A stretch of 64,000 nt of DNA from Anaerolineales bacterium (lineage in GTDB: Bacteria; Chloroflexota; Anaerolineae; Anaerolineales; Villigracilaceae). The position numbers were made by a program, and so were the translations under genes. Each line of letters opens with the position of its first letter. Within the stretch, counting starts at the first letter, position 1. The stretch is from the NCBI GenBank assembly GCA_025056175.1, contig JANWWK010000003.1, forward strand, positions 21,981 through 85,980. The letters run 5' to 3'. The notes under the pieces are model-generated. The model had not been told where the DNA came from and searched no databases. It saw nothing but the letters and a program-made list of their open reading frames with translations. Positions 38,638-47,999 of the stretch are shown piece after piece.

Positions 38638-39993
38638 ATGTCTCAAGTCTCATTCAACCGCCTCCTGGAAACAGCCCGACAAGGCAGATGGCCGTATATC
38701 CTGACCCTGGCACACGTTCTGATTGGTGCGCTGTTGGTCTATTTCAGTCCGCGCTCCAATATTGCGTTCCTGTTGCTGCTCAGCTCCCTCGGAACTCTGT
38801 ATGCGCTCCCAACTGACCGGCGCTTCAAGGTAATTCTGGGCGCGTTCATTGCCCTGGTTGTCATGCCCATCGTGGGCGTACGCAACATCTTCTACCTGGA
38901 AATCATTTTCCAGATTAGCGTGTTCGTAGCGCTGGCGCTTGGTCTTAACATCGTGGTGGGTTTTGCAGGTCTGCTTAACCTGGGATACGTGGCTTTCTAT
39001 GCCGTCGGCGCGTATCTGTGGGCTTTCTTCGGCTCTCAGCAGTACTACGTCTTACCGTTTGCACCCGGTACGCAACCCACCGACCTGCCGTTCCTGCTGC
39101 CGGGGGATGCCTTCTATCTGTTCCTGCTTCTGGCTATCATTGTTGCCGCGCTCACCGGCATCCTGCTGGGCCTGCCCGTCCTGCGTCTGCGCGGTGACTA
39201 CCTCGCCATCGTCACACTTGGTTTTGGCGAAGTCATCCGCCAGCTCGCCAATAACCTGGATAAACCGCTGAACTTCACCAACGGTCCACAGGGCATCACT
39301 CCCATTCAACGTCCTACGCTGCCGCAGTTTGCGGTGGATGCCTTCAACGCGCTCTTTCAGCCCATCATCGGCCAACCGGTGGCAACCGCAACGCTCTATA
39401 ACGTCATGTTCTATCTGCTTGCGTTGCTGGTCATTATCGTCATCATTATCGTCACCATCCGGCTGGAAGATTCCAAAATCGGACGTGCCTGGACGGCCAT
39501 CCGCGAAGACGAAACGGCTGCAATTGCCATGGGTGTACCGCTGGTTCGATTGAAACTCACTGCTTTTGCCGTTGGCGCCTCGTTTGCAGGCGTGATGGGC
39601 GCACTCATGGCAGCCAGCCGCACCTTCGTCAGCCCGGAATCGTTCTCGTTCATGCAATCCATCGGTGTGCTCTCGATGGTCATCCTGGGCGGCGTGGGCA
39701 GTATTCCGGGGGTTATCCTGGGTGCGGCCACCGTGACCATCCTGAACCTGCAAGTCCTGCAAGGGCTTTCGCTCTATCTGAGCCAGTTGCGCCAGAGCGA
39801 TGCAGTTATCCCCATCATCAATTTTGCCTGGCGCGACCTTTCGACCCAACTCGACCCGGCCAAGTATCAGCGCCTGTTGTTCGGCATCATCCTGATTGTG
39901 ATGATGATTTTCCGGCCTGCCGGCATCATCCCGGCACAACGGCGACAGCGGGAACTGGCCTCCGAACATGCGGACGAAAAACAACCAGCATAA
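38638..39993 (+). CDS. livM: branched-chain amino acid ABC transporter permease
   Basis: GLNIVVGFAGLLNLGYVAFYAVGAY..., RLRGDYLAIVTLGFGEVIR. Confidence 0.95.
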   Translation: MSQVSFNRLLETARQGRWPYILTLAHVLIGALLVYFSPRSNIAFLLLLSSLGTLYALPTDRRFKVILGAFIALVVMPIVGVRNIFYLEIIFQISVFVALALGLNIVVGFAGLLNLGYVAFYAVGAYLWAFFGSQQYYVLPFAPGTQPTDLPFLLPGDAFYLFLLLAIIVAALTGILLGLPVLRLRGDYLAIVTLGFGEVIRQLANNLDKPLNFTNGPQGITPIQRPTLPQFAVDAFNALFQPIIGQPVATATLYNVMFYLLALLVIIVIIIVTIRLEDSKIGRAWTAIREDETAAIAMGVPLVRLKLTAFAVGASFAGVMGALMAASRTFVSPESFSFMQSIGVLSMVILGGVGSIPGVILGAATVTILNLQVLQGLSLYLSQLRQSDAVIPIINFAWRDLSTQLDPAKYQRLLFGIILIVMMIFRPAGIIPAQRRQRELASEHADEKQPA

Positions 39994-40006
39994 GGACGAG
40001 GACGCT

Positions 40007-40801
40007 ATGACACTGCTCCATACGACCGACGTCGTCAAGCGCTTTGGCGGCCTGACCGCTGTCAACAAAATGAATTTCGAGTTGGAACAAGGACGAATCG
40101 TCAGCATCATCGGCCCGAACGGCGCGGGAAAGACGACATTCTTTAACACCCTCACCGGCATTTACCGTCCGGAAGAAGGAAAAATCATCTTCGACGGTCA
40201 CTCGCTGGTTGGTTTGCGCCCCGACCAGATTGCTGCGCTGGGAATTGCCCGCACCTTCCAGAACATTCGCCTGTTCGGGAACATGACGGTTCTGGAAAAC
40301 ATCCTGGTCGGTATGCACTCGCGCCTGAAGCAAAACATGGTCTCGGCACTGCTGCGAACGCCCGCCTTCAAAGAAGAAGAACGTGCTGCCGAGCAAAAAG
40401 CCCACGCATTGATGAAATACGTTGGGTTAGGGAACGTAGAAAACGAGCTGGCAAAGAACCTGCCCTACGGCGGACAGCGCAAAGTAGAAATTGCCCGCGC
40501 GCTGGCCTCCGATCCGCTCTTGCTATTGCTCGATGAACCGACCGCAGGCATGAACCCGCAGGAAACCGAAGAAGCCATCCGCCTGTTCCGCCGCATTCGC
40601 GATGAGAAAGGGGTCACCGTCTTGCTGATTGAACACGATATGCGCGTGGTTATGAACATCTCCGAGCGCATCAGCGTGATGGATTACGGCGAAAAAATCG
40701 CCGAAGGTACACCTGCTGAAATCCGCGCTGACCAGCGCGTCATCGAAGCCTATCTCGGACGCGGCGCTGCTGCCAGCCAGCACGAGGAGAAAGCCCTATG
40801 A
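40007..40801 (+). CDS. livG: branched-chain amino acid ABC transporter ATP-binding protein
   Basis: GPNGAGKTTFFNTLTG, RTFQNIRLF, Walker B LLLLDEPTAGMNP. Confidence 0.95.
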   Translation: MTLLHTTDVVKRFGGLTAVNKMNFELEQGRIVSIIGPNGAGKTTFFNTLTGIYRPEEGKIIFDGHSLVGLRPDQIAALGIARTFQNIRLFGNMTVLENILVGMHSRLKQNMVSALLRTPAFKEEERAAEQKAHALMKYVGLGNVENELAKNLPYGGQRKVEIARALASDPLLLLLDEPTAGMNPQETEEAIRLFRRIRDEKGVTVLLIEHDMRVVMNISERISVMDYGEKIAEGTPAEIRADQRVIEAYLGRGAAASQHEEKAL

Positions 40802-41511
40802 GCCTGCTCAAACTGGAAAACGTCCACAGCTACTATGGGCGCATCCACGCGCTCAAAGGCATCTCGCTCGAAGTGAACGAGGGAGAAATCGTCACCCTCA
40901 TCGGCGCGAACGGAGCGGGAAAATCCACCACGCTGCGCACCATTTCGGGCATCCTGCACCCCAGAGAAGGCCGCATCCTTCTAAATGGGCAAGACATCTC
41001 CCACATGGAGCCGCACAAAATCGTGTACGCCGGCGTTGGTCACGTTCCCGAAGGGCGTGGCATCTTCCCCAAATTGACCGTGCGTGAAAACCTGGAGATG
41101 GGTGCCTTCACCATCAATGACCGGGCCGAAATTGAACGGCGGATGGAATACGCTTTCTCGCTCTTCCCGCGCTTGAAAGAACGCATCAACCAGAAAGGCG
41201 GCACACTCTCCGGCGGCGAACAGCAAATGCTCGCCACCGCACGCGGATTGATGCTTAAGCCCAAAATCTTGATGCTGGATGAGCCCTCGATGGGGCTGGC
41301 GCCGCGTCTGGTGGAACTCATCTTCGACATCATCAAGCAAATGAACCAGGAAGGCACCACCATTCTCCTGGTAGAACAAAACGCCCTCATGGCGCTCTCG
41401 ATTGCCCATCGCGGCTACGTTTTGCAAACCGGTCAAATCGTCCTTTCTGATACCGCAGATAATCTCAAGGCCAACCCGATGGTGCAACATGCGTATTTAG
41501 GCATCGAGTAA
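40798..41511 (+). CDS. livF: branched-chain amino acid ABC transporter ATP-binding protein
   Basis: GANGAGKSTTLRTISG, LSGGEQQMLATARGL, ILMLDEPSMGLAP; ATGA overlap with livG. Confidence 0.95.
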   Translation: MSLLKLENVHSYYGRIHALKGISLEVNEGEIVTLIGANGAGKSTTLRTISGILHPREGRILLNGQDISHMEPHKIVYAGVGHVPEGRGIFPKLTVRENLEMGAFTINDRAEIERRMEYAFSLFPRLKERINQKGGTLSGGEQQMLATARGLMLKPKILMLDEPSMGLAPRLVELIFDIIKQMNQEGTTILLVEQNALMALSIAHRGYVLQTGQIVLSDTADNLKANPMVQHAYLGIE

Positions 41512-41570
41512 GCAGGCCTCCCGTGCAGACGTGAATGGAAATGGGTCTGCTTTCGCACTGCACCCAAAGC

Positions 41571-41607
41571 ACACAGAACCGCAGGGAATGTTCCTGCGGT
41601 TCTGTGT
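41571..41607. terminator. 15-bp hairpin between convergent livF and AOR genes
   Basis: ACACAGAACCGCAGG-N7-CCTGCGGTTCTGTGT. Confidence 0.7.
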
Positions 41608-41637
41608 TAAAGCGCCAAAACAGACAAAAATACAGGC

Positions 41638-43458
41638 CTACAACCCCAGCGCCACCAGTTTTTCGGGTGCAGGGATGCCGCCCGGCCAGTTACGATATGC
41701 GTAATACTCTGGGAGCATCTTATCCAGCTCGACCACGCGACCTTTAGCGGGGCCTTCGGGCAAAGGCTCAGTGAGCAAACGCGGTGAGAGTGTATCCTGC
41801 TCTGGCCCCGAACCCGCCTTGAGCAGGAACAGGCGCTCCAGGGTGTAGACGCGCTCAGCAGCCTGCATCGCTTCTTCGGGGGTGTAATTTGCTCCAGTGG
41901 TAAGATTGAGCAGTTGCGTCAGACGCACCGGCCATACCATGCGCTCTTTGGTAAACACGTAACGAATGGCAAAAAACACGCAGATTCCACCCGAATCAAT
42001 CAACGCAAACGCATCCTGAAAGCGCGCTACCAGTTCGGCTTTCCCTTCGGTCGAAAGCGGGTCCGATTTGACTGGTACACCAAACACTTCTTCATAAGCC
42101 ACATCGCCTTCCATGTGCGAAGCGCCTTTGTTCGAGGTGGCATACAGTAACCCCATCCCCTGCGAACCGCGCGGGTCGTAGCCGGGGAATTCCTGCTTGC
42201 GGGCGGTGATAGACATCTCCGGGTGGTCATAGCGCTCTGCCAGGCGATAACTGCCCTCAGCCAAAACGTCGCCAAAGCCCTGGCGATAACCAATCCGGTT
42301 GACCATCTCAATCACCGCATCAGCATCGCCAAAACGCAGGGGCATGCCAGTCTGTTCGTCGGTGAGAATGCCTTTTTCGTACATTTCCATCGCAGCAGAG
42401 ATGGTCAGACCGGTAGAAATTGTATCCAATCCCAACTCGTTACAGCGATAGTTTGCCTTGAGCAAGCCAGCCAAATCGTCCAGGCCGCAGGCCGAGCCAA
42501 GCGAAGCAATCGTTTCGTATTCGGGACCTTCACCCTTGCCCGCATATTTGCCTTCGGGAACTTCGGTAAGCCGCCCGCAAGAAATAGGGCAGCGGTAGCA
42601 GGGCTTGTGCGTAATCAGATACGTGTTCTTAAGCGCCACGCCGTCAATTTTATCCACGCCCTCGAACACGCCGCTTTGAAAATTTCGGGTGGGCAGAATG
42701 CCGAGTGCATTTGTCACCTGTGGCACATATGCTGTGCCATAAATCCGCAGGTTCGAGCCTTTCTTGACATCCACACCGACTTCTTTGGAAAGTTCCACGC
42801 TCAAGGCGCGCATGCCGGCATCATCGTAAAAAGCCGGATTTTTGCGCCCCATCGCCACCACCGCCTTGAGATTCTTACTCCCCATCACTGCTCCCACCCC
42901 AGAGCGCGCTGCAGCGCGGTGCTTATCGTTCATAATGGCAGCCATCAGCGCCAGTTTCTCGCCCGCTGGTCCAATGCAGGCAACTTTGGCTTCGGGATGA
43001 GTTTCAGCCAGGAGAGTCTCGGTGGTTTCCGGCACTTCCTTTCCCCACAAATGGTCTGCCGGGCGAATTTCCACCGCGTCTTCGTTCACCCACACATACA
43101 CCGGGCGTTCAGCGCGGCCCTCAAAGATATACATATCGAAGCCGGAACGTTTCATCCAGGTCGGAAAATCACCGCCAGAGTTGGAATGCGCCAGCGCTCC
43201 CGTCAGCGGCGACTTGGTGACAACCATGTAGCGATTACCGGTCGGCGCGGTCGTTGCCGTCAGCGGGCCGGTCGTAAAAATGAGTTTATTTTCCGGGGAC
43301 AGTGGCTCCACCTGCGGGTCTACTTCATCGTACAGATAGCGAATAGCCAGACCCCGCCCGCCGATATAGTCTTTCAGCAGTTTGGGGTCAATCGTTTCAA
43401 TAGAAACTTTCTGATGAGTCAAATCCACGCGCAAGAGCCGTCCATGCCAGCCGTACAT
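41638..43458 (-). CDS. aldehyde ferredoxin oxidoreductase family protein (tungstopterin)
   Basis: MYGWHGRLLRVDLTHQKVSIE; GPLTATTAPTGNRYMVVTKSPLTGALAHSNSGG; RSGVGAVMGSKNLKAVV. Confidence 0.93.
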   Translation of the reverse strand: MYGWHGRLLRVDLTHQKVSIETIDPKLLKDYIGGRGLAIRYLYDEVDPQVEPLSPENKLIFTTGPLTATTAPTGNRYMVVTKSPLTGALAHSNSGGDFPTWMKRSGFDMYIFEGRAERPVYVWVNEDAVEIRPADHLWGKEVPETTETLLAETHPEAKVACIGPAGEKLALMAAIMNDKHRAAARSGVGAVMGSKNLKAVVAMGRKNPAFYDDAGMRALSVELSKEVGVDVKKGSNLRIYGTAYVPQVTNALGILPTRNFQSGVFEGVDKIDGVALKNTYLITHKPCYRCPISCGRLTEVPEGKYAGKGEGPEYETIASLGSACGLDDLAGLLKANYRCNELGLDTISTGLTISAAMEMYEKGILTDEQTGMPLRFGDADAVIEMVNRIGYRQGFGDVLAEGSYRLAERYDHPEMSITARKQEFPGYDPRGSQGMGLLYATSNKGASHMEGDVAYEEVFGVPVKSDPLSTEGKAELVARFQDAFALIDSGGICVFFAIRYVFTKERMVWPVRLTQLLNLTTGANYTPEEAMQAAERVYTLERLFLLKAGSGPEQDTLSPRLLTEPLPEGPAKGRVVELDKMLPEYYAYRNWPGGIPAPEKLVALGL

Positions 43459-43519
43459 AGATTCATCTCCTTTTCTGGGGAATTGGGTTATCCGGTTCTC
43501 CGGTTCTCCGCTTATCCAT

Positions 43520-43759
43520 TTATCCCCCTGCAATGGCCGAAAACGCCGTGATAACATCGCCTTCCGAAAGCAAAGCATCGGCTTCGGCCTGGTAGCCGTT
43601 CAGGAGCAACACTGTGCTGTCGTCGAGCGGAACGCCCAGCGGCATCAACACCGCACCAATCGTCGCGCCAGCAGCAACCTCAAGCTCGACTGTATTTCCT
43701 TTCGTACCAGGGGGGAGCAACTTCATGTAGTTGGCAATCAACTTCACGCGCACGCGCAT
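43520..43759 (-). CDS. MoaD/ThiS-family sulfur carrier protein
   Basis: 79 aa, ubiquitin-like, C-terminal ...ITAFSAIAGG; directly upstream of AOR. Confidence 0.85.
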   Translation of the reverse strand: MRVRVKLIANYMKLLPPGTKGNTVELEVAAGATIGAVLMPLGVPLDDSTVLLLNGYQAEADALLSEGDVITAFSAIAGG

Positions 43760-43930
43760 TGGTTAATCTCCATATGCAAAGATAAGTGTAGAACAAATTT
43801 GCCTGCCTGACAAGCGCATCTTGTCACACAAAACGCATACTGAGTTTCATGACTTAACGAAAATCGGAGCAGATACAGTAAAATAACATCACAAACCACC
43901 ATTCCACAACCCGTCCATCCTTCGATTTGT

Positions 43931-45085
43931 ATGCCCTCTGCAGAAATCATCACAATTGGAACCGAAATCCTGCTCGGCGAAATTGTAGATACCAATTCCG
44001 CCTGGCTGGCGCGCAAACTGCGTGACCTGAACATAGATGTCTTCCGCACCTCCACCGTGGGAGATAACACAACCCGCATCGCGGAAGTGTTGCGCGAAAC
44101 ACTGCAACGCGCTGACATTATCCTGACCACCGGCGGGCTTGGTCCCACTGTAGATGACCCCACGCGCGAAGCCGTTGCCCTGGCATTTGGCGTTGAAACC
44201 GTCTATTTGCCTGAATTATGGGAACAAATTGTCGAGCGAATGCAACGCTTTGGACGCACCCCCACCGAAAACCAAAAAAGACAGGCGTTCATTCCGAAAG
44301 GCGCCATCCCCATCAAAAACCCGGTCGGCACAGCACCAGCGTTTATTGTCGAAAGCGGCGATAAATGCGTTATCTCTCTGCCCGGCGTGCCGCGCGAAAT
44401 GGAATACCTGGCCGAACACGAAGTATTCCCCTACCTGCGCACACGCTATCGGCTGCGCGGCATCATCAAAGCGCGCGTTTTGCATACCGCCGGCATGGGC
44501 GAAAGCGTGATAGATGAACAGATTGGTGAGCTGGAAAAACTCGCCAACCCAACAGTTGGCCTGGCAGCGCACTATGGCATCGTAGATATTCGCATCACTG
44601 CCAAAGCCGAAAGTGAAGAAGAAGCCGATGCCCGCATCGGTGAAATCGAAACCGCCATCCGGGGCAAATTAGGCCGCGTCATCTACGGCGCTGATGGCGA
44701 AACGCTCGAAAGCGTAACGCTAAAGGCACTCGCCCAAAGCGGTCACACGCTCACCGTTGTCGAAATCGGGACGGGGGGCGAACTTGCCCGGCGACTCTCC
44801 AGCGCAAATCACGGCGCCTTTCTCGGCGGGCAAATTCTTCCCTTGCTGCCAGAAGGCCAACCGTTGCACGAAGCAGTTGCAGCCCAAAAACAATCCAGCG
44901 GTGCCAGCACTGCGCTTGGGCTGCGAGTCACGCCATCTACTGGCGCATCCGAAGCCGAGTTCGTTCTGTTAACACCCCAAACGCAACAGACCGAAAAACG
45001 CGGCTATGGTGGGCATCCCAAAAACGCTGCTGTCTGGGCTGTCAACACCGCCCTGGACTGGCTGAGAAACATGGTCACCCCATGA
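43931..45085 (+). CDS. cinA: CinA-like protein (degenerate C-terminal PncC domain)
   Basis: AEIITIGTEILLGEIVDTNSAWLARKL, ILTTGGLGPTVDDPTREAVA. Confidence 0.92.
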   Translation: MPSAEIITIGTEILLGEIVDTNSAWLARKLRDLNIDVFRTSTVGDNTTRIAEVLRETLQRADIILTTGGLGPTVDDPTREAVALAFGVETVYLPELWEQIVERMQRFGRTPTENQKRQAFIPKGAIPIKNPVGTAPAFIVESGDKCVISLPGVPREMEYLAEHEVFPYLRTRYRLRGIIKARVLHTAGMGESVIDEQIGELEKLANPTVGLAAHYGIVDIRITAKAESEEEADARIGEIETAIRGKLGRVIYGADGETLESVTLKALAQSGHTLTVVEIGTGGELARRLSSANHGAFLGGQILPLLPEGQPLHEAVAAQKQSSGASTALGLRVTPSTGASEAEFVLLTPQTQQTEKRGYGGHPKNAAVWAVNTALDWLRNMVTP

Positions 45086-46056
45086 GCGGAAAGCGCCTGC
45101 ACAGTCTGGCTGCGCTTCTATGGATTGGAAACCTGCTTCTGGGCATTGTGCTGGCCGGAGGCTGGTTCTGGTTCAATCGCCTGCCACCAGCCCGGGCCGA
45201 AGCAGACCCGGCACAAGCCGTGTTGTCGCCAAAACAGCCAACCCGCACCCCCAAAGCCAGCGTCACCCCCTGGCCAACCCCCACACGCCGCCCCACGATC
45301 ACCCCCTGGCCGACCCCCTCCCCCGCACCCAGCGTCACCCCGTGGAAAATTCGCCCCGCTAACGTGCGCGAAATCGGCCAATCGGTCGAAGGCCGCCCGC
45401 TGGAAACCTATCGCTTTGGGCTGGGGCCTTCGGTCAAACTGATTGTGGCCGGCATTCACGGCGGATACGAACCCAACACGATTGCACTGGCCTACGAACT
45501 GATTGCTTACCTGAGCGACCACCCCGAAAAAGTACCAGCCGATACCACCCTCTACATTTTGCCCAACCTGAACCCCGATGGCTACGCCCGTAAAATCGGC
45601 GTGGATGGGCGCGCCAACGCCAACAATGTAGACTTAAACCGCAACTGGCCGTATAACTGGCAAGCCGAATGGAACCGCGATGGATGTTGGATTTGGCGGC
45701 CTATCACCGGCGGTTCCGGACCAGCCTCCGAGCCGGAAGTGCAGGCGCTGATAGCGTTCATTGATGAAATTCGACCCCAGGCGCTCATCAGTTATCACAG
45801 CGCAGCCCTGGGTATCTTTGCCGGGGGACGACCTGACTTTCCACCCTCCATCCGCCTGGCAGAAGCCGTCGCCGAAGTCACCACCTATCCCTGGCCGCCT
45901 ATCAACACCGGCTGTGACTACACCGGCAATCTCACCGATTGGGCGGCAAACACGCGCGGCATCCCTTCAATTGACATCGAACTCACCAATCACCGCGATA
46001 CCGACTTTGAAATGAACCTGCGGGTATTGCAGGTTTTTCTGACGTGGAAACCGTAA
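45082..46056 (+). CDS. M14-family zinc carboxypeptidase-like protein, membrane anchored
   Basis: IVAGIHGGYEPN, VDLNRNWPYNW, SYHSAALGIF, SIDIELTNH; N-term TM and TPTP linker; ATGA overlap with cinA. Confidence 0.85.
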   Translation: MSGKRLHSLAALLWIGNLLLGIVLAGGWFWFNRLPPARAEADPAQAVLSPKQPTRTPKASVTPWPTPTRRPTITPWPTPSPAPSVTPWKIRPANVREIGQSVEGRPLETYRFGLGPSVKLIVAGIHGGYEPNTIALAYELIAYLSDHPEKVPADTTLYILPNLNPDGYARKIGVDGRANANNVDLNRNWPYNWQAEWNRDGCWIWRPITGGSGPASEPEVQALIAFIDEIRPQALISYHSAALGIFAGGRPDFPPSIRLAEAVAEVTTYPWPPINTGCDYTGNLTDWAANTRGIPSIDIELTNHRDTDFEMNLRVLQVFLTWKP

Positions 46057-46136
46057 ATTAAAATTCAATAAGTCGCTGGAACTTTTCCTTTTCTGCATTC
46101 GTCCTCTCGTGGTATATCCAAATGCACGGAGGACGA

Positions 46137-47312
46137 ATGACAAACCAACCACTCACAAAAGTTTTCCTGCTCCTGACGATTGGCGCGCTGGCGCTTTCTG
46201 CCTGTAATCTCTCTGCAAGCGAACCCACTCCCACCCAGGTCAGCCTGGAAGTCGTATACACTTCTGCCGCACAGACGGTAGAAGCCCAATTGACCGGTAC
46301 TGCTGCCGCGCAGCCAACCGCCACCTTCACCCCTTCTCCCACCCCACCGCCAACCCAAACGCCCACACCGGCGGCGACCAATACCACCATACCCACCCTG
46401 CCACCGACATCAAGCAGCGGTGGCGGAGGGTCAACCGCTGTCGGCTGCAACGATGCACGTTTCGTCGCCGATGTCACCATCCCCGATGGGCAGCAGATGG
46501 CGCCTGGCACGGCCTTCACCAAAACCTGGCGCGTACAAAACAGTGGCACCTGCGCCTGGAATGCAAATTACAAGCTCACCTTTGTCAGCGGCGATGGCAT
46601 GAGCGGTGTCACCACACCCATCAACCAGACCGTCAATCCCGGCGGCATTGTAGATGTTTCTATTGCGCTCACAGCGCCTGCAACGCCAAAAACCTACATT
46701 GGCTACTGGCGGCTGGCAACAGACGGAGGGCAGGCTTTTGGGACTTCGCTATACGTCCAAATCGTGGTCAGTGGGACGCCCGTAACGCCCGGCACCGGCA
46801 CGGTTTTCCCCTCCATCACTCCCACGTTTGGCGCAGTGGGTTGCTACAACGCTGCGCTGGTCAGCGCTAACCCGCCGGATGGGGTCAGCATTGCCCCCGG
46901 TGACTCGTTCCGCAAGACGTGGATTATCAAGAACACCGGGACATGTGAATGGAACGATAACTTCCGCTTTGCCTTCGTCAGTGGCGACATTCTGCGCGAT
47001 AACACGACCAACCGTTTGCGGCGCGGCACCATCAAGCCCGGTGGTACGATTGAATACTCACTGGATTTCACCGCTCCGCTTGCGCCTGGCACGTATACCA
47101 GCATCTGGCGGCTGATGACCGATACCGGCACATTCTTCGGGCCGAGTTTTACATCCCAGATTATCGTGCCGGGAGCAACCTTCACCCGCACACCAACCGC
47201 TTCTACGACGCCTTCACCCGCACCCGGAACACCCACACCCTCAGCAACACCTGTGCCGCCTACCAACACGCCCGTACCGACCGACACTCCCACTCCTTCG
47301 CCAACGCCATAA
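46137..47312 (+). CDS. lipoprotein with two NBR1-Ig-like domains and TP-rich linkers
   Basis: Lipobox ALSACN; two copies of PDGxxxxPGxxFxKTWxxxNxGTCxWNxNxxxxFVSGD...YxxxWRLxTDxGxxFGxSxxxQIxV. Confidence 0.85.
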   Translation: MTNQPLTKVFLLLTIGALALSACNLSASEPTPTQVSLEVVYTSAAQTVEAQLTGTAAAQPTATFTPSPTPPPTQTPTPAATNTTIPTLPPTSSSGGGGSTAVGCNDARFVADVTIPDGQQMAPGTAFTKTWRVQNSGTCAWNANYKLTFVSGDGMSGVTTPINQTVNPGGIVDVSIALTAPATPKTYIGYWRLATDGGQAFGTSLYVQIVVSGTPVTPGTGTVFPSITPTFGAVGCYNAALVSANPPDGVSIAPGDSFRKTWIIKNTGTCEWNDNFRFAFVSGDILRDNTTNRLRRGTIKPGGTIEYSLDFTAPLAPGTYTSIWRLMTDTGTFFGPSFTSQIIVPGATFTRTPTASTTPSPAPGTPTPSATPVPPTNTPVPTDTPTPSPTP

Positions 47313-47322
47313 CCCCAACATC

Positions 47323-47352
47323 AAAAACGCCCTGCTCTGGCAGGGTGTTTTT
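47323..47352 (+). terminator. Rho-independent terminator
   Basis: AAAAACGCCCTGC-TCTG-GCAGGGTGTTTTT. Confidence 0.85.
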
Positions 47353-47371
47353 GATAACAGACAGTATCACA

Positions 47372-47935
47372 TCAGGCAGCGCTTTCAGGAAAATGCTGGT
47401 CGAGCCAGGCAAGCGCCAACCCTAACGTAGCCGTCCAGGAAAGCATCTTGAACTCGCCGTTGAGCATTGCGCGGCGCGCTTCTTCACGGGTCAGCGGGAC
47501 AATTTCCTGTTCTTCCAGGTCGCCGGAGTGCGGTTCGGTTACGGGTCTGGCACCTAACGCCAGGAAGAGATGGGCTGTGCCACAGCGACGATTGGCGTCG
47601 GCAGCATACTTGCCGAGAAAGACCATTTCACGGGCTTCACAGCCCATTTCTTCATACATTTCACGACGAGCGGCCTGTTCAGGCGTCTCACCGGCGTCAA
47701 TCATGCCCCCCATAGTGGAGAGCGAGACCTCGCCAACGCCATATTTGAACTGCCGCATCACCAGCAGACGGCCATCTTCCAGTACCGGCAAAACATCTAC
47801 AAACTCCGGGATGACCACCCACGGCCAGTTTTCGATGATTCGACCATCGGGCAATTCCACGGTGTGCCGTTCGACGGCGAGAAAACGGCTGAAATCCAGC
47901 ACCAATTCACGGGAAAGTGTTTTCCAGGGTTTCAT
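47372..47935 (-). CDS. NUDIX hydrolase (ADP-ribose pyrophosphatase-like)
   Basis: Nudix box GGMIDAGETPEQAARREMYEEMGC. Confidence 0.92.
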   Translation of the reverse strand: MKPWKTLSRELVLDFSRFLAVERHTVELPDGRIIENWPWVVIPEFVDVLPVLEDGRLLVMRQFKYGVGEVSLSTMGGMIDAGETPEQAARREMYEEMGCEAREMVFLGKYAADANRRCGTAHLFLALGARPVTEPHSGDLEEQEIVPLTREEARRAMLNGEFKMLSWTATLGLALAWLDQHFPESAA

Positions 47936-47999
47936 GAGCAAAAAAGAGAGGAGCGGCAAATCACCGCAGGGGCAACTTGCGGCTCATCTCTCAAGCATC

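Noticed and set aside
39052-40161. 369 aa minus-strand ORF antisense to livM/livG
   Set aside because: Low-complexity Asp/Gln/His-rich shadow ORF; livMG are clear.
42223-43551. 442 aa + strand ORF antisense to AOR
   Set aside because: Antisense shadow of a clear AOR gene; no motifs.
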